The notes beneath the pieces were generated by a model. The model made no database searches and was not told the origin of the DNA. It worked only from the letters and a program-made list of their open reading frames with translations. Positions 18,668-30,510 of a stretch of DNA of 64,000 bases are shown piece by piece. The stretch comes from Vibrio tasmaniensis 1F-187 (GTDB lineage: Bacteria > Pseudomonadota > Gammaproteobacteria > Enterobacterales > Vibrionaceae), in the NCBI RefSeq assembly GCF_000272405.2, contig NZ_AJZM02000191.1:1-64000 (forward strand), written 5' to 3'. Each line of letters starts with the position of its first letter. Positions within the stretch are counted from its first letter, which is position 1. A program made the translations under genes and the position numbers.

Positions 18668-20050
18668 TTAAGCGTTTTTAACCGGGTTATAGATGCGAGT
18701 CAGCATAAATGCTGTGGCAAATGCACTAGCAATAACGGTTAGGTAACCAATGACCGCAGAAAGTGATTGCGAATAAAGAAGAATACCTGGAATAAAGGTA
18801 ATGCCCATACCGGTTGCACTGATGTTGAGTAAGTAAGTAACAAGCCCACCTACAGCACCGCCTACCATGCCAAAGACAAAGACTTTTCCATATTGTAAGT
18901 TCACACCAAACAGAAGTGGCTCTGTAATACCAAATAGTGTGGATATCGAAGCACTGTAGGCATTACCTTTTTTCAGTTTATCTTTGAGTAGAGTCGCGAC
19001 GGCTATCGCAGCGCCAAATTGACCTGCCATTGAAGCAGTACCAAGAGGTTGCAGTGGGTTAACACCAGTTTCATTTAATAAGCCAATCTCAATGACACCA
19101 AGAGCATGGTGTAGACCGGTGATCACGATCATTTGCTGAACGGCACCATAAAGGATGTAACCAATACCAAGAGGTAGGTCGAGCGCCATACGTACTAGAG
19201 AAGTACAGCCGTGTTCAATGCTTTGTAGAATCGGACCAAAGCCAAACAAGATGACAAATACGGCAATCGTAATGGTTAAAAATGGAGTGAAGACTAGGTC
19301 CATACTTGCTGGAATGAAGCGGCGTAGATTACGCTCCAAGTAAGAGACAAACCAACCTGCGAATATTGCTGGAAGTACAGTGCCTTGGGAGCCCACTAAT
19401 GGGAAGTTGATTCCCAATAAGTTGACTATCATCGGCTCGGCACCGCCAGAGGCTACCACCCAAGCATTAGGTAATTGTGGGGCGACCATCATCAAACCAA
19501 CAACGATGGCAATAATAGCATTGCCACCGAATTTCTTTGCCGCAGAATAAGCGATTAAAACGGGTAAGAAGGCAAAGGCAGTGTCGGTTAGCATGCTAAA
19601 TAGGGCAAGCGTTTCGGGTGAGAAACTCATGCCAGAATGCAGCATCATGCCACGTAAACCCATCAGTAAGCCGGTGGTCACTAGTGCTGGGATCAGTGGG
19701 ATCAAAATATCGGCGAGAGTGCGAACCACTTTTTGACTTATGGTCATATCTGCGAAGGCATCTTGTTTAAAATCTGAGTTATCAAGCTCTCCGCCTAATG
19801 CGTGCTTTAATGAGTCATAAACGTGAGAGACTGTACCAGTGCCAATAATAAATTGGTGTTGACCTGATTGATAAAAGTAGCCGCTGATCTGTTTAATTTC
19901 TTTTGCTTTTTCAGAATCAACTTTTTCGTTGTCTTTTAGGATGAGGCGCAAGCGTGTGGCGCAGTGTTCTGCGTTGCGGATGTTCTCTATGCCCCCGATA
20001 CTCTCGAGTATCTCGTTTACGGTAGCGTCATAATTCATTTTGTTCACCAT
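18668..20050 (-). CDS. scrA: Sucrose-specific PTS transporter EIIBC
   Basis: Imports sucrose and phosphorylates it to sucrose-6-phosphate. The 460-residue protein has an EIIB domain at the N-terminus (residues 5-85) with the phospho-accepting Cys30 in NAEHCATRLRLIL, and a C-terminal EIIC domain (about 105-455) with some ten membrane segments and the sugar-site stretch 'GITEPLLFGVNL'. There is no EIIA domain, so a glucose-type EIIA must be supplied from elsewhere, as known for ScrA. Its ATG lies 4 bp after the scrB stop; ATG 20038 is an alternative start with a GGTG site. Confidence 0.94.
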   Translation of the reverse strand: MVNKMNYDATVNEILESIGGIENIRNAEHCATRLRLILKDNEKVDSEKAKEIKQISGYFYQSGQHQFIIGTGTVSHVYDSLKHALGGELDNSDFKQDAFADMTISQKVVRTLADILIPLIPALVTTGLLMGLRGMMLHSGMSFSPETLALFSMLTDTAFAFLPVLIAYSAAKKFGGNAIIAIVVGLMMVAPQLPNAWVVASGGAEPMIVNLLGINFPLVGSQGTVLPAIFAGWFVSYLERNLRRFIPASMDLVFTPFLTITIAVFVILFGFGPILQSIEHGCTSLVRMALDLPLGIGYILYGAVQQMIVITGLHHALGVIEIGLLNETGVNPLQPLGTASMAGQFGAAIAVATLLKDKLKKGNAYSASISTLFGITEPLLFGVNLQYGKVFVFGMVGGAVGGLVTYLLNISATGMGITFIPGILLYSQSLSAVIGYLTVIASAFATAFMLTRIYNPVKNA

Positions 20051-20054
20051 TTTA

Positions 20055-21497
20055 TTATATTGTAAGGTAGTTAAGTTTGATATCCATACCGGTATCTTCT
20101 TTTTGTAATATATTTAATCTGTGTTCTTCATTTTCAGGGAAAAACAAACAAGTAAATACATCTCGTCCATTGTTGAGGTATATCTCAATGATGCTTTGGT
20201 CACATATAAATTTGACATCCGTTATGTCATAATTTGTTCTGTGATGTCTGACGCTTCCAAATTTCCAATCTTCTGGATGGTGGTTATATTGGCTTCGATC
20301 TAAGTGAATATCTCTGTCTTTAATAGAGAATAACAATTTCTTATTTTTAGTTTCGATGGATATTTTTATATTTCCATTGAACTCATTTACATCGAGTGAA
20401 AATGAAAGTTGCTCTAACTTAATGGGTATATTGGTTTTATTTATTTCTAATGGACGCTTATTAAAAGAGTCAGATTGCAAAATCTTCGGTTGTTGGTATA
20501 AGCGACGATTAAGAATTGATAGTGTTCTCGGCAATGTTAAACAGTTAACCCAGCCAAATTGGCGACTTGGTAGTTCTTCATCGGTCCCTGCCCATGCAAT
20601 AAGAGTTTGCTCATCTGGGGTGTTCGCCATAGTTTGTGGGGCATAAAAATCAAACCCACGGTCCAATTCATCCCAGTGTTCAACTTCAAAGGTCAGTTTT
20701 TCGAAGTTGATGCTGCCTAAACAATAGATAACGTTGAATCGGTTATGGAATCGACTTCCGTTTGCCTTGCTACCTTGCGGTGAAAAAATTAAAACGTCAT
20801 GGCCGTCAACGTTTAATAGATCAGGACATTCGAACATGTAACCGGTTAAGAATTCCCCTGAGAACTGAAGATCTAATTCTCCTTTGAATTCCCAACTGAG
20901 CAAGTCATCCGATTGATATATGATGATTGCCCCTGATAGATCGGCTTCTCGCTGTGCACCGAGCAACATGTAATAGTGTTCATTGTGTTTAAGGATTTTG
21001 GGATCTCGTACATGCCCGGTATACCCCTTGGGAACCGACTTAATCACTGGATTCGGACTATACTTGGTGACGGCATTAGTGTTATCGAGTAATGCTAAAC
21101 ATTGGTTTGCATCTCGAGATGATCCTTTTTTAATGTTTCCTGTATAAAATAAATAAGCGTTATTATTTTCTACAAAAGCACTGCCGGAATATGCTCCGTG
21201 AGATTCATAGCTTTCTTTTGGTGTTATTTTAGAACCATGCCTCTCCCAATTTAATAGGTCATTAGAAGTTAAATGCATCCAATGCTTCATTCCATGGTAG
21301 GTATCGAATGGAAACCATTGGTAAAATAAATGGTATTGATTATTGAAAAAACAAAAACCATTTGGATCATTTAATAAACCATGGGGAGGCGTAATATGAA
21401 ATAAAGGTCTCATTTCTGATGATCTTTCTATTTCAGTAAACTTAGTTATTTCACTAGCCGTTGCTAAATTGATTGTTTTGTATTTTTGTTCTTGCAC
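20055..21497 (-). CDS. scrB: Sucrose-6-phosphate hydrolase (GH32)
   Basis: Cleaves sucrose-6-phosphate into glucose-6-phosphate and fructose. The 480-residue enzyme shows the GH32 catalytic triad motifs: NDPNG (43-47, nucleophile Asp44), RDP (164-166, transition-state stabiliser) and ECPD (223-226, acid/base Glu223), followed by a C-terminal beta-sandwich. It is the first gene of the scr operon and diverges from scrR across a 192-198 bp regulatory gap. No signal peptide, so it is cytoplasmic. Confidence 0.95.
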   Translation of the reverse strand: MQEQKYKTINLATASEITKFTEIERSSEMRPLFHITPPHGLLNDPNGFCFFNNQYHLFYQWFPFDTYHGMKHWMHLTSNDLLNWERHGSKITPKESYESHGAYSGSAFVENNNAYLFYTGNIKKGSSRDANQCLALLDNTNAVTKYSPNPVIKSVPKGYTGHVRDPKILKHNEHYYMLLGAQREADLSGAIIIYQSDDLLSWEFKGELDLQFSGEFLTGYMFECPDLLNVDGHDVLIFSPQGSKANGSRFHNRFNVIYCLGSINFEKLTFEVEHWDELDRGFDFYAPQTMANTPDEQTLIAWAGTDEELPSRQFGWVNCLTLPRTLSILNRRLYQQPKILQSDSFNKRPLEINKTNIPIKLEQLSFSLDVNEFNGNIKISIETKNKKLLFSIKDRDIHLDRSQYNHHPEDWKFGSVRHHRTNYDITDVKFICDQSIIEIYLNNGRDVFTCLFFPENEEHRLNILQKEDTGMDIKLNYLTI

Positions 21498-21620
21498 GAT
21501 GGCTTACCTAATCATGTTGCTTGGTTTAAATCATAGGTAGGGTGACGATTTGATAAAATAGTGAGGACGAATTCTCCAGTCGTTCTGAGTGAATATTGGC
21601 TAAATCTGTAGTTGTTTGTG

Positions 21621-21644
21621 ATGTAACACCAAGTCTTGTTACAT
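21621..21644. promoter_or_regulatory. Candidate scr operator palindrome
   Basis: ATGTAACA and TGTTACAT form a perfect 8-bp inverted repeat around an 8-bp spacer, midway between divergent scrB and scrR. ScrR is the natural candidate to bind here, although LacI-family operators usually have a tighter centre. A TGTGA at 21617-21621 could be half of a CRP site. Confidence 0.45.
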
Positions 21645-21695
21645 GTTTTTGGTTAGTGTATTGGGTTGGTAGATTGTTAAAGAGAATGAGTGAAC

Positions 21696-22709
21696 ATGAC
21701 TATTAGGGATGTTGCTAAACGTGCGGGTGTATCAATCGCGACAGTATCAAGGGTGCTAAATGGTAGTGAGCGTGTCTCAGAGCAAGCAAAGCTGTCTGTG
21801 ATTAGTGCGATGGAAGCTCTGAACTATCAGAAACCGCCTGCGAAGCGTAAAAAGCCAACTAAGCTGTTTGCTGTCATTGTGCGAAATATGTCGAATCCTT
21901 TCTTTACTCAGCTAGTGGATGTTCTTGAGGAAGAGGCCTACAAGCATGGCCGAAGCATACTGTTGTTTAATAGCCGGAATAACTTACAGTTAGAGAAGAC
22001 GTTTCTTTCGGAGTGCATCAACCATAAGGTTGATGGTGTTTTTCTAATCCCTCGCTCGTTGAAAAAAGAACATCTAGAGCCATTAGGTGAGCTACCGTTT
22101 CCTGTCGTATTGTTGACAGCGACAGACCCTACTGTTGCGAGTATAGGAACTCATCACCAGCACGGGGGTGAGCAAGTTGCCTGTTATTTTGCTAAGCGAG
22201 GGTATCGTCGTATTGGCTTTATTGGAGCCAGTGATATTCAATCGGATCGTTTTATTGGTTTTCAAACAGAACTAAAGTCTCGCGATATCCTGTTGGATAA
22301 AAAACATGTGTTAGCTCCCTATACTACGGAGTCGTTGACAGAATATATCCAACACTTGATCGTCGATAATTCTTCGCCACTGGAAGCTGTATTTTGTTCC
22401 GATGATATATCGGCTAGTCATCTATTTAATGGGTTAAAATCAGTAGACAGTCAACTGCTTGAAAGGGTTGATATTGTAGGGTTTGATGACACATTTATTG
22501 CCCAGTCATTGGGCTTTTCAAGTGTTAAGCAACCTATACATCAAATTGCGCTGTTAGGTTTTGATATGATGATGGAGTTGATTCAAATCGGAGAGTCTTT
22601 TCCAAAAGCTATGTTGCTAGAACCGACAGTCGTTATCCGACATACACCTAAAGTTCCGTCTATTTCACGTAGCCCTGAAATTCTTCGTAATAACGTACAG
22701 CAACGCTAA
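21696..22709 (+). CDS. scrR: LacI-family sucrose operon repressor
   Basis: The 337-residue regulator has a LacI-type helix-turn-helix at the very N-terminus (MTIRDVAKRAGVSIATVSRV) with the hinge after it, and a periplasmic-binding-protein fold for the inducer. I start at ATG 21696; a GTG at 21690 in the same frame would add two residues. Position and orientation next to scrB, divergent from it, show it is the local sucrose regulator. Fructose or a phosphorylated sugar is the likely inducer by analogy with ScrR proteins. Confidence 0.92.
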   Translation: MTIRDVAKRAGVSIATVSRVLNGSERVSEQAKLSVISAMEALNYQKPPAKRKKPTKLFAVIVRNMSNPFFTQLVDVLEEEAYKHGRSILLFNSRNNLQLEKTFLSECINHKVDGVFLIPRSLKKEHLEPLGELPFPVVLLTATDPTVASIGTHHQHGGEQVACYFAKRGYRRIGFIGASDIQSDRFIGFQTELKSRDILLDKKHVLAPYTTESLTEYIQHLIVDNSSPLEAVFCSDDISASHLFNGLKSVDSQLLERVDIVGFDDTFIAQSLGFSSVKQPIHQIALLGFDMMMELIQIGESFPKAMLLEPTVVIRHTPKVPSISRSPEILRNNVQQR

Positions 22710-22732
22710 GGATTCGCTCTCTTTCCTTAGCG
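22704..22732 (+). terminator. Hairpin overlapping the scrR stop codon
   Basis: A 9-bp stem CGCTAAGGA/TCCTTAGCG with an 11-nt loop includes the scrR TAA. The downstream sequence is only modestly T-rich, so terminator function is uncertain. Confidence 0.45.
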
Positions 22733-22752
22733 TGTCTATTGGTGAATAGTGG

Positions 22753-23193
22753 TTAATTTACCTCTTCCGGTTCCGCTTCTTCTTGTAGCTCTAGCAGGTT
22801 AATGGCTATCGTAACGAAATCGCTGTCTGTAATGATGCCCACGAGTTCGTGGTTCTCTACGACAGGTAAACAGCCCACTTTGTGTTTCTGCATATAAACA
22901 GCAGACTCTTTTAGTCCTGCGCGCGGCTCTACAGACATAACACTCTTGTGCATGATGTCATTGAGTGGTGTTGCAAGAGTATAGGATTGAGCTTGTGGGA
23001 TGTTTTGTAGGCTGGATTCTTGAGCGGCAAGAACGTCTCGCTGTGTGACGACGCCAAGTAGTTGTCTGTCGGCATCAACAACCGGAATATGGCGGATATC
23101 AAGCGCTTCCATCATGTGCTTTGCATCGGCCAGTGAGTGTGAGCGCAATAGGGTATGAGGGTTGCGAGTCATCATATCTTCAACCTTGATCAT
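22753..23193 (-). CDS. Tandem CBS-domain protein
   Basis: A cytoplasmic 146-residue protein made of two CBS domains (about residues 7-60 and 80-135), each with the 'RHIPVVDADRQLLGVVTQRDVL' and 'GCLPVVENHELVGIITDSDFV' type core. Such stand-alone pairs usually bind adenine nucleotides and sense energy status. The partner is unknown. A strong GGAGG precedes the ATG. Its C-terminus is acidic (EEAEPEEVN). Confidence 0.9.
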   Translation of the reverse strand: MIKVEDMMTRNPHTLLRSHSLADAKHMMEALDIRHIPVVDADRQLLGVVTQRDVLAAQESSLQNIPQAQSYTLATPLNDIMHKSVMSVEPRAGLKESAVYMQKHKVGCLPVVENHELVGIITDSDFVTIAINLLELQEEAEPEEVN

Positions 23194-24580
<1,387 letters not shown>

Positions 24581-24616
24581 TTTTAGCTGGTTATAAACGA
24601 TATAAGCAGAATTTAC

Positions 24617-24719
24617 GGGTGCTAGCAGTAAGCTAGGAGTCGGGCAGGGTGTCTGTCTAATCTCTCGCAAGGAATACGCGACCGCTCCTCATAGAACCCA
24701 CTAGACTGAACTTTTTTTT
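24617..24719 (+). other. Structured leader of tgt with an eight-T run
   Basis: Nested complementary segments can form a multi-branched fold: GGGT (about 24618-24621) with ACCC (24696-24699), AGGAG (24635-24639) with CTCCT (24685-24689), and two inner hairpins GGCAG/CTGTC and TCGC/GCGA (24665-24668, 24678-24681). A separate CTAGC/GCTAG hairpin (24622-24636) competes with it. Eight Ts follow at 24712-24719, 55 bp before the tgt start. I cannot assign it to a known riboswitch class. Confidence 0.4.
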
Positions 24720-24726
24720 GGCCTAA

Positions 24727-25911
<1,185 letters not shown>

Positions 25912-26021
25912 TATTTCTTTTTTGCGAGCCCTATCTCTCTTCCGAGTGATGGGGCTTGAAAATAAAGGGATACGACCCAATTAGACAAACAATTACGAAA
26001 ATATAATAGAGGATGTTTTAA

Positions 26022-26351
26022 ATGTTTATTTCTCAAGCTCACGCAGCAGCAGAAGGTGCACCAGCAGGCGGCGGTTTCGAAATGCTTATCATGCTAGGTA
26101 TGTTCGCTGTGATCTTCTACTTCATGATCTACCGTCCACAAGCTAAGCGTGTTAAAGAGCACAAGAGCCTTATGTCTTCTATGGGCAAAGGCGATGAAGT
26201 TCTTACAAGCGGCGGCCTAATCGGCAAGATCACTAAGATTGCTGAAGACAGCGACTACGTTGCTATCGAACTGAACGCAAACAACGAAGTCGTTATCAAG
26301 AAAGACTTCGTTACAGCAGTGCTACCAAAAGGTACTCTGAAATCACTATAA
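26022..26351 (+). CDS. yajC: Preprotein translocase subunit YajC
   Basis: Small membrane partner of SecDF in the Sec holo-translocon. The 109-residue protein has a single transmembrane helix (about residues 20-40, 'MLIMLGMFAVIFYFMIYRPQ') ending in the typical FYFMIYRPQAKR motif, then a cytoplasmic domain. A GAGG site precedes the ATG. It starts the yajC-secD-secF cluster, with 20 bp to secD. Confidence 0.97.
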   Translation: MFISQAHAAAEGAPAGGGFEMLIMLGMFAVIFYFMIYRPQAKRVKEHKSLMSSMGKGDEVLTSGGLIGKITKIAEDSDYVAIELNANNEVVIKKDFVTAVLPKGTLKSL

Positions 26352-26371
26352 ACAGCTAGAGGATCCTCGCT

Positions 26372-28228
26372 GTGCTAAACCGTTATCCGTTATGGAAGTA
26401 TTTGATGGTGATGTTTGCCATCGCTATCGCTGCGTTGTACGCACTTCCAAATATATACGGTGAAGATCCGGCAGTTCAAGTTACAGGGGCGCGTGGCGCC
26501 TCTGTAGATCTGTCTACGCTGGATGCTGTCACCAATGCTCTTGAAGCAGAAAACCTTTCTACTAAATCCGTTGCTCTCGAAAACGGTTCCATTCTTGTTC
26601 GATTTAACGATACAGATACGCAAATCAGTGCCCGTGATATCATCACAGAAGCACTAGGTGATGACGTTATCGTAGCTTTAAACCTAGCGGCTTCAACTCC
26701 TGATTGGCTTGAATCTATTGGTGCTGCACCAATGAAACTGGGTCTTGATCTACGTGGTGGTGTTCACTTCTTAATGGAAGTGGATATGGACGCTGCGATG
26801 CAAAAACTGGTTGGCCAACAAGAAGAAGCGTTCCGCAGTGAGCTTCGTGAAGAGAAAATCCGCTACCGTGCTATTCGCCCATCGGGTAAAGATGCGGTTG
26901 AAGTGATTCTGCGTAACGAAGAGCAGCTTGCTGAAGCGAAATCGCTACTGCAATCTAAGCACCAAGATATGACGTTCGTAGATTCAGAATCTAACGGTCG
27001 TTTCTCTTTGATTGCTAACTTCACTGAAACTCGTCTTCAAGAAATCCGCAATTATGCGGTAGAGCAAAACATTACTATTCTACGTAACCGTGTTAACGAA
27101 CTCGGTGTTGCTGAGCCTTTGGTTCAACGTCAAGGTGCTAGCCGTATCGTAGTGGAATTGCCAGGTGTTCAAGACACGGCTCGTGCTAAAGAAATTTTAG
27201 GCGCAACCGCGACTCTTGAATTCCGTGAAGTGGACAGCAGTGCCGATTTGGCCGCTGCAGCTTCTGGCCGTGCTCCTGCTGGTAGTGAAATTAAGCAAGA
27301 CCGCGATGGTCGTCCTGTAGTACTTAAGAAACGCGTTATCTTAGGCGGTTCTAGCATTACAGATGCAAGCTCAAGTGTTGATGAATATGGTCGCCCACAA
27401 GTTAACATCTCGCTAGACAGCGAAGGTGGTAGCAAGATGTCTACATTCTCTCGTCAAAATATCGGTAAGCTAATGGCAACCGTATTTGCAGAGTATAAAG
27501 ACAGCGGTCGTAAAACACCTGAAGGCCGAGTGATCCTAAGTAAGCACGAAGAAGTGATTAACCAAGCGACGATTCAATCTGCGCTTGGCCGTAACTTCCG
27601 TATTACAGGTATCGACTCAACGGCTGAAGCTCATAACTTGGCACTTCTACTACGTGCAGGTGCATTGATTGCGCCTATCTCGATTGTAGAAGAGCGTACG
27701 ATTGGTCCATCTATGGGTCAACAAAACATCGATATGGGTATCATGGCGATGGTTTGGGGTATGGCTGCAGTAATGCTATTTACACTGCTTTACTACCGTA
27801 CTTTCGGTTTGATTGCGAACGTCGCTCTGATGGCTAACTTAGTGTTGATTATTGGTGTGATGTCGATGATTCCTGGCGCGACAATGACGCTACCAGGCAT
27901 TGCCGGTATCGTATTGACGGTCGGTATGGCAGTCGATGCCAACGTTCTTATCTTTGAGCGTATACGTGAAGAACTTCGAGATGGACGCAGTCCACAACAA
28001 GCGATTCACCAAGGTTATGCAAACGCATTTAGTACAATCGCCGATGCCAACATCACCACACTACTAACAGCAATCATTCTATTTGCTGTCGGGACAGGTG
28101 CGATTAAAGGCTTCGCGGTAACGTTATCAATAGGTATCTTGACTTCAATGTTTACAGCTATTATCGGAACACGTTGTATCGTGAACCTGATGTATGGCGG
28201 CAAACGCGTTAAGAAACTGTCGATCTAA
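26372..28228 (+). CDS. secD: Protein translocase subunit SecD
   Basis: Uses the proton gradient to help pull proteins across the membrane from the periplasmic side. The start is a GTG preceded by AGAGGA. The 618-residue protein (E. coli 615) has TM1 near residues 8-28, a large periplasmic head (with '[15 protein letters not shown]') and five more C-terminal membrane segments bearing '[18 protein letters not shown]', the RND-like signature of SecD. Confidence 0.97.
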   Translation: MLNRYPLWKYLMVMFAIAIAALYALPNIYGEDPAVQVTGARGASVDLSTLDAVTNALEAENLSTKSVALENGSILVRFNDTDTQISARDIITEALGDDVIVALNLAASTPDWLESIGAAPMKLGLDLRGGVHFLMEVDMDAAMQKLVGQQEEAFRSELREEKIRYRAIRPSGKDAVEVILRNEEQLAEAKSLLQSKHQDMTFVDSESNGRFSLIANFTETRLQEIRNYAVEQNITILRNRVNELGVAEPLVQRQGASRIVVELPGVQDTARAKEILGATATLEFREVDSSADLAAAASGRAPAGSEIKQDRDGRPVVLKKRVILGGSSITDASSSVDEYGRPQVNISLDSEGGSKMSTFSRQNIGKLMATVFAEYKDSGRKTPEGRVILSKHEEVINQATIQSALGRNFRITGIDSTAEAHNLALLLRAGALIAPISIVEERTIGPSMGQQNIDMGIMAMVWGMAAVMLFTLLYYRTFGLIANVALMANLVLIIGVMSMIPGATMTLPGIAGIVLTVGMAVDANVLIFERIREELRDGRSPQQAIHQGYANAFSTIADANITTLLTAIILFAVGTGAIKGFAVTLSIGILTSMFTAIIGTRCIVNLMYGGKRVKKLSI

Positions 28229-28242
28229 GGCTAGGAATTAAT

Positions 28243-29190
28243 ATGTTTCAGATTCTAAAAGCAGACAAAATGATCGACTTCATGCGTTGGTCAAAGGTTG
28301 CCTTTTTATTCTCAATCTTGATGATTGGTACTGCTATCTTCACCCTAACAACGAAATCGTTGAATTGGGGTCTAGATTTTACCGGCGGTACTCTGATTGA
28401 AGTGGGCTTTGAGGAGCCAGCAAACCTACCTGACATTCGAAGCGCACTAGAAGCTGAAGGCTTTGGTGATGCTACGGTTCAGAACTTTGGTTCTGCGCGT
28501 GAGGTAATGGTTCGTCTACGTCCACGTGATGGTGTTGCGGGCGAAACGCTTGGTAACCAAATCCTGTCTGCAATTAAAGATGGTACTGGTGAGCAAGTTG
28601 AGATGCGTCGTATCGAGTTCGTTGGTCCAAACGTGGGTGATGAACTAACAGAAGCTGGTGGTCTTGCGATCTTAGTTTCTCTGATCTGTATCTTGATCTA
28701 CGTATCCGTACGATTTGAATGGCGATTAGCTGCAGGTGCTGTATTAGCCCTAGCGCACGACGTTATCATCACACTAGGTGTGTTCTCTCTAATGCAAATT
28801 GAGGTCGACCTTACCATCGTAGCAGCCTTGCTAACGGTAGTCGGTTACTCCCTCAACGATACCATAGTGGTATTTGACCGTATTCGTGAGAACTTCCGTA
28901 AGATGCGTAAAGGCGAGGCACCTGAAGTGCTGAACAGCTCAATCACACAAACATTGAGCCGTACATTGATCACTTCTGGTACAACGTTATTCGTAGTTAT
29001 CGCACTGTTCGTTCAGGGCGGCGCTATGATTCACGGCTTTGCGACTGCACTTCTACTGGGTATTACCGTTGGTACTTACTCTTCTATCTACGTTGCATCT
29101 GCACTAGCTATGAAGTTGGGTATTACGCGTGAACACCTAATGCCACCACAAGTGGACAAAGAAGGTGAAGAGTTTGACGAAATGCCTTAG
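28243..29190 (+). CDS. secF: Protein translocase subunit SecF
   Basis: Partner of SecD; together they form an RND-type proton-driven assistant of SecYEG. The 315 residues include TM1 (about 20-38), the periplasmic segment 'GLDFTGGTLIEVGF' and the C-terminal helices with 'VVGYSLNDTIVVFDRIRENF', the SecF counterpart of the SecD motif. It starts 14 bp after secD and is followed by a strong terminator. Confidence 0.97.
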   Translation: MFQILKADKMIDFMRWSKVAFLFSILMIGTAIFTLTTKSLNWGLDFTGGTLIEVGFEEPANLPDIRSALEAEGFGDATVQNFGSAREVMVRLRPRDGVAGETLGNQILSAIKDGTGEQVEMRRIEFVGPNVGDELTEAGGLAILVSLICILIYVSVRFEWRLAAGAVLALAHDVIITLGVFSLMQIEVDLTIVAALLTVVGYSLNDTIVVFDRIRENFRKMRKGEAPEVLNSSITQTLSRTLITSGTTLFVVIALFVQGGAMIHGFATALLLGITVGTYSSIYVASALAMKLGITREHLMPPQVDKEGEEFDEMP

Positions 29191-29220
29191 GCCGCGGCTT
29201 AACAACTTTCGCTAAACCAA

Positions 29221-29252
29221 AAAAAACCGCTGGGCAACTAGCGGTTTTTTTA
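29221..29252 (+). terminator. Terminator of yajC-secDF
   Basis: An AAAACCGCT/AGCGGTTTT stem with an 8-nt loop is followed by a T run ending near 29252, about 30 bp after the secF stop. Confidence 0.9.
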
Positions 29253-29304
29253 TGTCTGTATATTGTGGGTTAGCTTTTGTATCCGACTGAACATTGCCGT
29301 ATTT

Positions 29305-29340
29305 ACCAATACCAGTACCAATACCAACACCAATACCAAG
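29305..29340. repeat. Six tandem ACCAAT-type hexamers
   Basis: The units are ACCAAT, ACCAGT, ACCAAT, ACCAAC, ACCAAT and ACCAAG: six contiguous 6-bp copies differing only in the last two bases. It lies in non-coding DNA. Confidence 0.85.
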
Positions 29341-29453
29341 TGCCAAAGTAGCTAAGTCACTATCTAGTGGCGATCTAAATACAGCTTACAGAGCAGTGAT
29401 TTATGCTCACTGTAACTAACCGACATTTTGGTCGCATCTCGTATCGCGGATAC

Positions 29454-29479
29454 AAAAAAGCCCCGCATAGCGAGGCTTT
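29454..29479 (-). terminator. Terminator of suhB
   Basis: AAAGCC/GGCTTT with an inner CGC/GCG stem around one mismatch. Read leftward it is followed by six Ts, about 46 bp past the suhB stop. Confidence 0.8.
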
Positions 29480-29525
29480 GAAAATCTTCTGCTCTTAACT
29501 AAAGAGCATTAACGCAAGGTCTGAA

Positions 29526-30329
29526 TTACTTCAGCATACCTTCGTTAGAGTTCTCACGAACGTGCTTAAGAATAGACTTAACACCACGCGCGCTTGAAGC
29601 TACAACATTACCAGACGTCATGTAATCAGTGCCGCCAGCAAAGTCAGTCATGATAGCACCAGCTTCACGAGCGATTAGATCGCCAGCTGCTAGATCCCAT
29701 GGCTTAAGGCCTAGTTCTAGGTAACCGTCAACACGGCCAGCTGCTAGGTAACATAGGTCAAGAGCTGGAGAACCAGTACGACGGAAATCAGCACAATCAA
29801 CGAATAGACCAGAGATGATCTTCATGAAAGATTCAGAGTGTTGTTTTTGCTTGAATGGGAAACCAGTCGCTAGAACAGTACCTTGAAGGTCTTTTAGTTG
29901 AGTAACACGCATACGAGCGTTGTTAAGTTGAGCGCCAGCGCCACGTTGAGCTGTGAATAGCTCGTTTAGCATTGGGTCATAAACACAAGCAACTTCTGTA
30001 CGACCGTTCATGCGAACAGCGATAGATACAGAGAAGTGAGGGAAACCTTTTACAAAGTTGTTGGTGCCATCTAGTGGGTCAACGATCCATTGTACGTCAG
30101 AATCTTTACCTTCAGTTAGGCCTGACTCTTCAGAAATAATGCTGTGCTCTGGGTAAGATGATTTGATTGTCTCAATGATCATGTACTCAGCTTCTTGAGC
30201 AATGTTAGTAACGTAATCGTTGTTACCTTTTAGAGACGATTCGATCTTATCAGTTGTTTCTAGAGATTTAGCAATATGGTTGCCAGCTTTACGCGCAGCG
30301 CGTATCGCAATGTTTAGCATTGGATGCAT
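29526..30329 (-). CDS. suhB: Inositol-1-monophosphatase SuhB
   Basis: Mg2+-dependent phosphatase of the inositol monophosphatase fold. In E. coli SuhB also joins the rRNA antitermination complex, which is the more conserved role. The 267 residues (same as E. coli) include the metal-binding DPLDGTNNF (84-92), the upstream Glu in 'SEESGL' and the C-terminal 'KPWDLAAGDLIAREAG'. It lies divergent from trmJ, as in other enterics and vibrios. Confidence 0.96.
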   Translation of the reverse strand: MHPMLNIAIRAARKAGNHIAKSLETTDKIESSLKGNNDYVTNIAQEAEYMIIETIKSSYPEHSIISEESGLTEGKDSDVQWIVDPLDGTNNFVKGFPHFSVSIAVRMNGRTEVACVYDPMLNELFTAQRGAGAQLNNARMRVTQLKDLQGTVLATGFPFKQKQHSESFMKIISGLFVDCADFRRTGSPALDLCYLAAGRVDGYLELGLKPWDLAAGDLIAREAGAIMTDFAGGTDYMTSGNVVASSARGVKSILKHVRENSNEGMLK

Positions 30330-30510
30330 ATGGTTTTTCCCACAAGATGTTAAAGAACAATTTAAAGCGGCGGCGAGTATACCAAAGTTTCCCCAAAAGG
30401 GAAGTGGTTATTTTTTGAACTCTTGATTTCACATTCCGAGAAGGGTCTGACCATTTTACTTAGCTATGTGTTAATATCTCGCGATTATTTTTAAAGTGGT
30501 GTCATATAGC

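Larger units (their letters stand above)
29253..29525. other. secF-suhB convergent gap with a hexamer tandem repeat
   Basis: The region between the secF terminator and suhB has no ORF. It contains a tandem hexamer array (29305-29340) and the suhB terminator (29454-29479), both listed separately. Confidence 0.5.

Noticed and set aside
21617..21638. Full CRP site at the scr promoter
   Set aside because: TGTGA is present, but the second half site is poor.
24617..24719. tRNA gene suggested by the cloverleaf-like pairing before tgt
   Set aside because: No T-loop GTTCRA motif in the right place, no 7-bp acceptor stem and no CCA end.
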